64,000 nt of DNA from Neelides folsomi (Eukaryota > Arthropoda > Collembola > Neelipleona > Neelidae). Location of the stretch: NCBI GenBank assembly GCA_034687125.1, contig JAQGBZ010000016.1:310001-374000 (forward strand). The letters run 5' to 3'. The notes under the pieces were generated by a model. It did not search any database and had not been told where the DNA came from. It was given only the letters and a program-made list of their open reading frames with translations. Shown piece after piece: positions 63,001-64,000 of this stretch; position 1 is the stretch's first letter, and each line of letters begins with the position of its first letter. A program made the position numbers and the translations under genes.

Positions 63001-64000
63001 ACTACAAATATACCAATACATTATCAGTCAGGCCACATTATTCGTTCGATGGTTATATAAGCATTATGGAGACAAATTATTCCTATATGTTTCACCTACA
63101 ATTATAATTGAGCTGTTTCTCCATTCCCGTGTTGAACAACATGAAAAATTGCATTGTTAGTTATAAGATCAACATCAAGGGAGAGAGATGAGGAGCTAAT
63201 TGAGAATCAATAGTTTATGAATGAGGGTTGAACATGTGAAGGAGCCGCCGGTAGTTTTTTGCAAATTGAAATCATAAAAATTGTCTGCAAACTACAAAGT
63301 TCCATGGATTTTAACGGCCTTTCCCTTCCCTTATTTTATAAAGAACAGGAGAAGTGGAGAAATGTATTTAGTGTCTTAAAAATATTTATTTTAGTGATTC
63401 GCAAAAATGTAATATTTTTCTTTATTACATTACTAAATTTTGTGCAAACACCTATCGTGCGAGCTTTTTTCTGATAATCATTGATTTATATAAATATATA
63501 GCATTTTCTTTAAGATCAAATTAATAATTTGATAGATCATGATCAAGCAAAGAATAGCGAAAATGAACCATAGAATCTAACCTAACAATAAGTATATGAT
63601 ACTACTAATATATATGTATACATATATCATAAATGTATGTATCTACTATATTACATATTTACTTGCTTATTTAATTATTTAGCTATCGTTAAAATGAAGC
63701 CCAATTGAAATTGCAAAAAAGACTGGCATTAAAATATCAATAAGTAATAGGACGTTTGTTGTCTAATATAAATGATTGGTCATTTTTATTGTTTTTATCA
63801 TTTCAGGCTTCTTAGCACAGCTTTAGCAAATTTGATTAAGGAGGGATTTGATGTGAAAGCACTCCGAGCATTCCGTGTTTTACGACCACTGAGGCTCGTC
63901 ACTGGCGTACCAAGTGAGGAATTTCCCGCTTTTTCATTCAATCAACTGATTGCACGATGATGAACGTCCTTTAGGTCTCCAGGTCGTGATGAACTCGATT
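57004..64000 (+). CDS. Ca-alpha1D: L-type (Cav1) voltage-gated calcium channel alpha-1 subunit, 5' part
   Basis: Pore-forming subunit of the plasma-membrane calcium channel. Exons 57004-57019 (inferred), 62169-62397, 62518-62623, 62821-62960, 63807-63913 and 63975 onward to the window end; all phases match. The encoded part covers the N-terminal tail and domain I up to S4-S5. It begins with [14 protein letters not shown], then [20 protein letters not shown] (S1), the loop [13 protein letters not shown]2 [19 protein letters not shown]3 [14 protein letters not shown], and S4 voltage-sensor arginines in [20 protein letters not shown], then SLQVVMNSI. The wording fits Cav1 rather than Cav2 or Cav3; invertebrates usually have a single such gene (fly Ca-alpha1D, worm egl-19). 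The protein continues beyond the window. Only the tiny first exon is uncertain. Confidence 0.95.
57020..62168 (+). other. 5.1 kb first intron of the calcium channel
   Basis: Bounded by gtgagt at 57020 and tttcag at 62168 if the first exon is right. Mainly AT-rich, with a less AT-rich part at 58.4-59.0 kb. It contains one antisense frame at 61460-61726, listed separately. No repeats with clear ends were seen. Confidence 0.5.
61460..61726 (-). CDS. Hypothetical 88-residue protein inside the calcium channel intron
   Basis: A minus-strand frame with an ATG start at 61726 and a TAA at 61460. It is lysine-rich and soluble-looking ([20 protein letters not shown] near the start, [18 protein letters not shown] later). 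Its composition is less AT-rich than the surrounding intron, which is the main reason to list it. No domain recognised, no signal peptide. It could be a nested single-exon gene or chance. Confidence 0.27.
   Translation of the reverse strand: MSDKKTNEVIFLFVMHGLRKGKVKLEKHCYPLTTRVMGMDKCEETDVYDAMRLSRTRANKLTRKNCKETRDSSSPESSMKGEHSELNK

Overview
The window is animal nuclear DNA. Genes are split into many short exons with GT-AG introns, most of them 50-350 bp and a few of 1-7 kb. The background is AT-rich and there is no bacterial-style gene packing. The protein set (a CYP2-clan P450 of a type resembling arthropod CYP18/CYP306, an L-type calcium channel, RNF220, DCP1, MO25, GLTP, prefoldin 6, FAHD1 and a class A GPCR) fits an invertebrate. 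An arthropod is my best guess, possibly a springtail, but the sequence alone does not prove it. All exon joins were worked out by hand from open frames, splice signals, intron phase and remembered family alignments. Wherever I give an exon list, the phases close and the total length matches the family.

Layout. 1-150: the open end of a possible plus-strand gene. 514-5423 (-): complete 8-exon cytochrome P450, 511 aa. 7034-9729 (+): 3-exon zinc metallopeptidase of the yeast YIL108W type, head to head with the P450. 11312-12344 (+): 5-exon GLTP-type glycolipid transfer protein, tail to tail with prefoldin subunit 6 at 12962-13595 (-); a small inverted-repeat element lies between them. 15.5-18.7 kb: a decayed Mutator-like (MULE) DNA transposon with a FLYWCH finger and long, internally repetitive inverted ends. 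21877-24569 (+): orphan rhodopsin-like GPCR. 25287-26168 (-): FAHD1. 27520-36686 (-): RNF220 orthologue with a 7 kb intron, in which the expected C-terminal RING exon cannot be found. 41868-45399 (-): decapping activator DCP1. 47678-49563 (+): divergent MO25/CAB39-like protein, head to head with DCP1. 53395-53994: hAT-type non-autonomous element. 57004-64000 (+): first exons of an L-type (Cav1) calcium channel alpha-1 subunit, cut by the window end in domain I.

The genes are mostly unrelated housekeeping and neuronal/developmental genes and show no operon logic. The local themes are two head-to-head pairs (P450/metallopeptidase, DCP1/MO25-like), one tail-to-tail pair (GLTP/prefoldin 6), and clear composition domains. 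The 28.6-38.5 kb stretch, inside and upstream of RNF220, is markedly less AT-rich than its surroundings, as are about 50.9-52.9 kb and 58.4-59.0 kb. I find no rRNA, convincing tRNA or CRISPR array. The most unusual items are the RING-less RNF220, the MULE with arrays in its ends, the metallopeptidase family membership and the tiny first coding exon inferred for the calcium channel.
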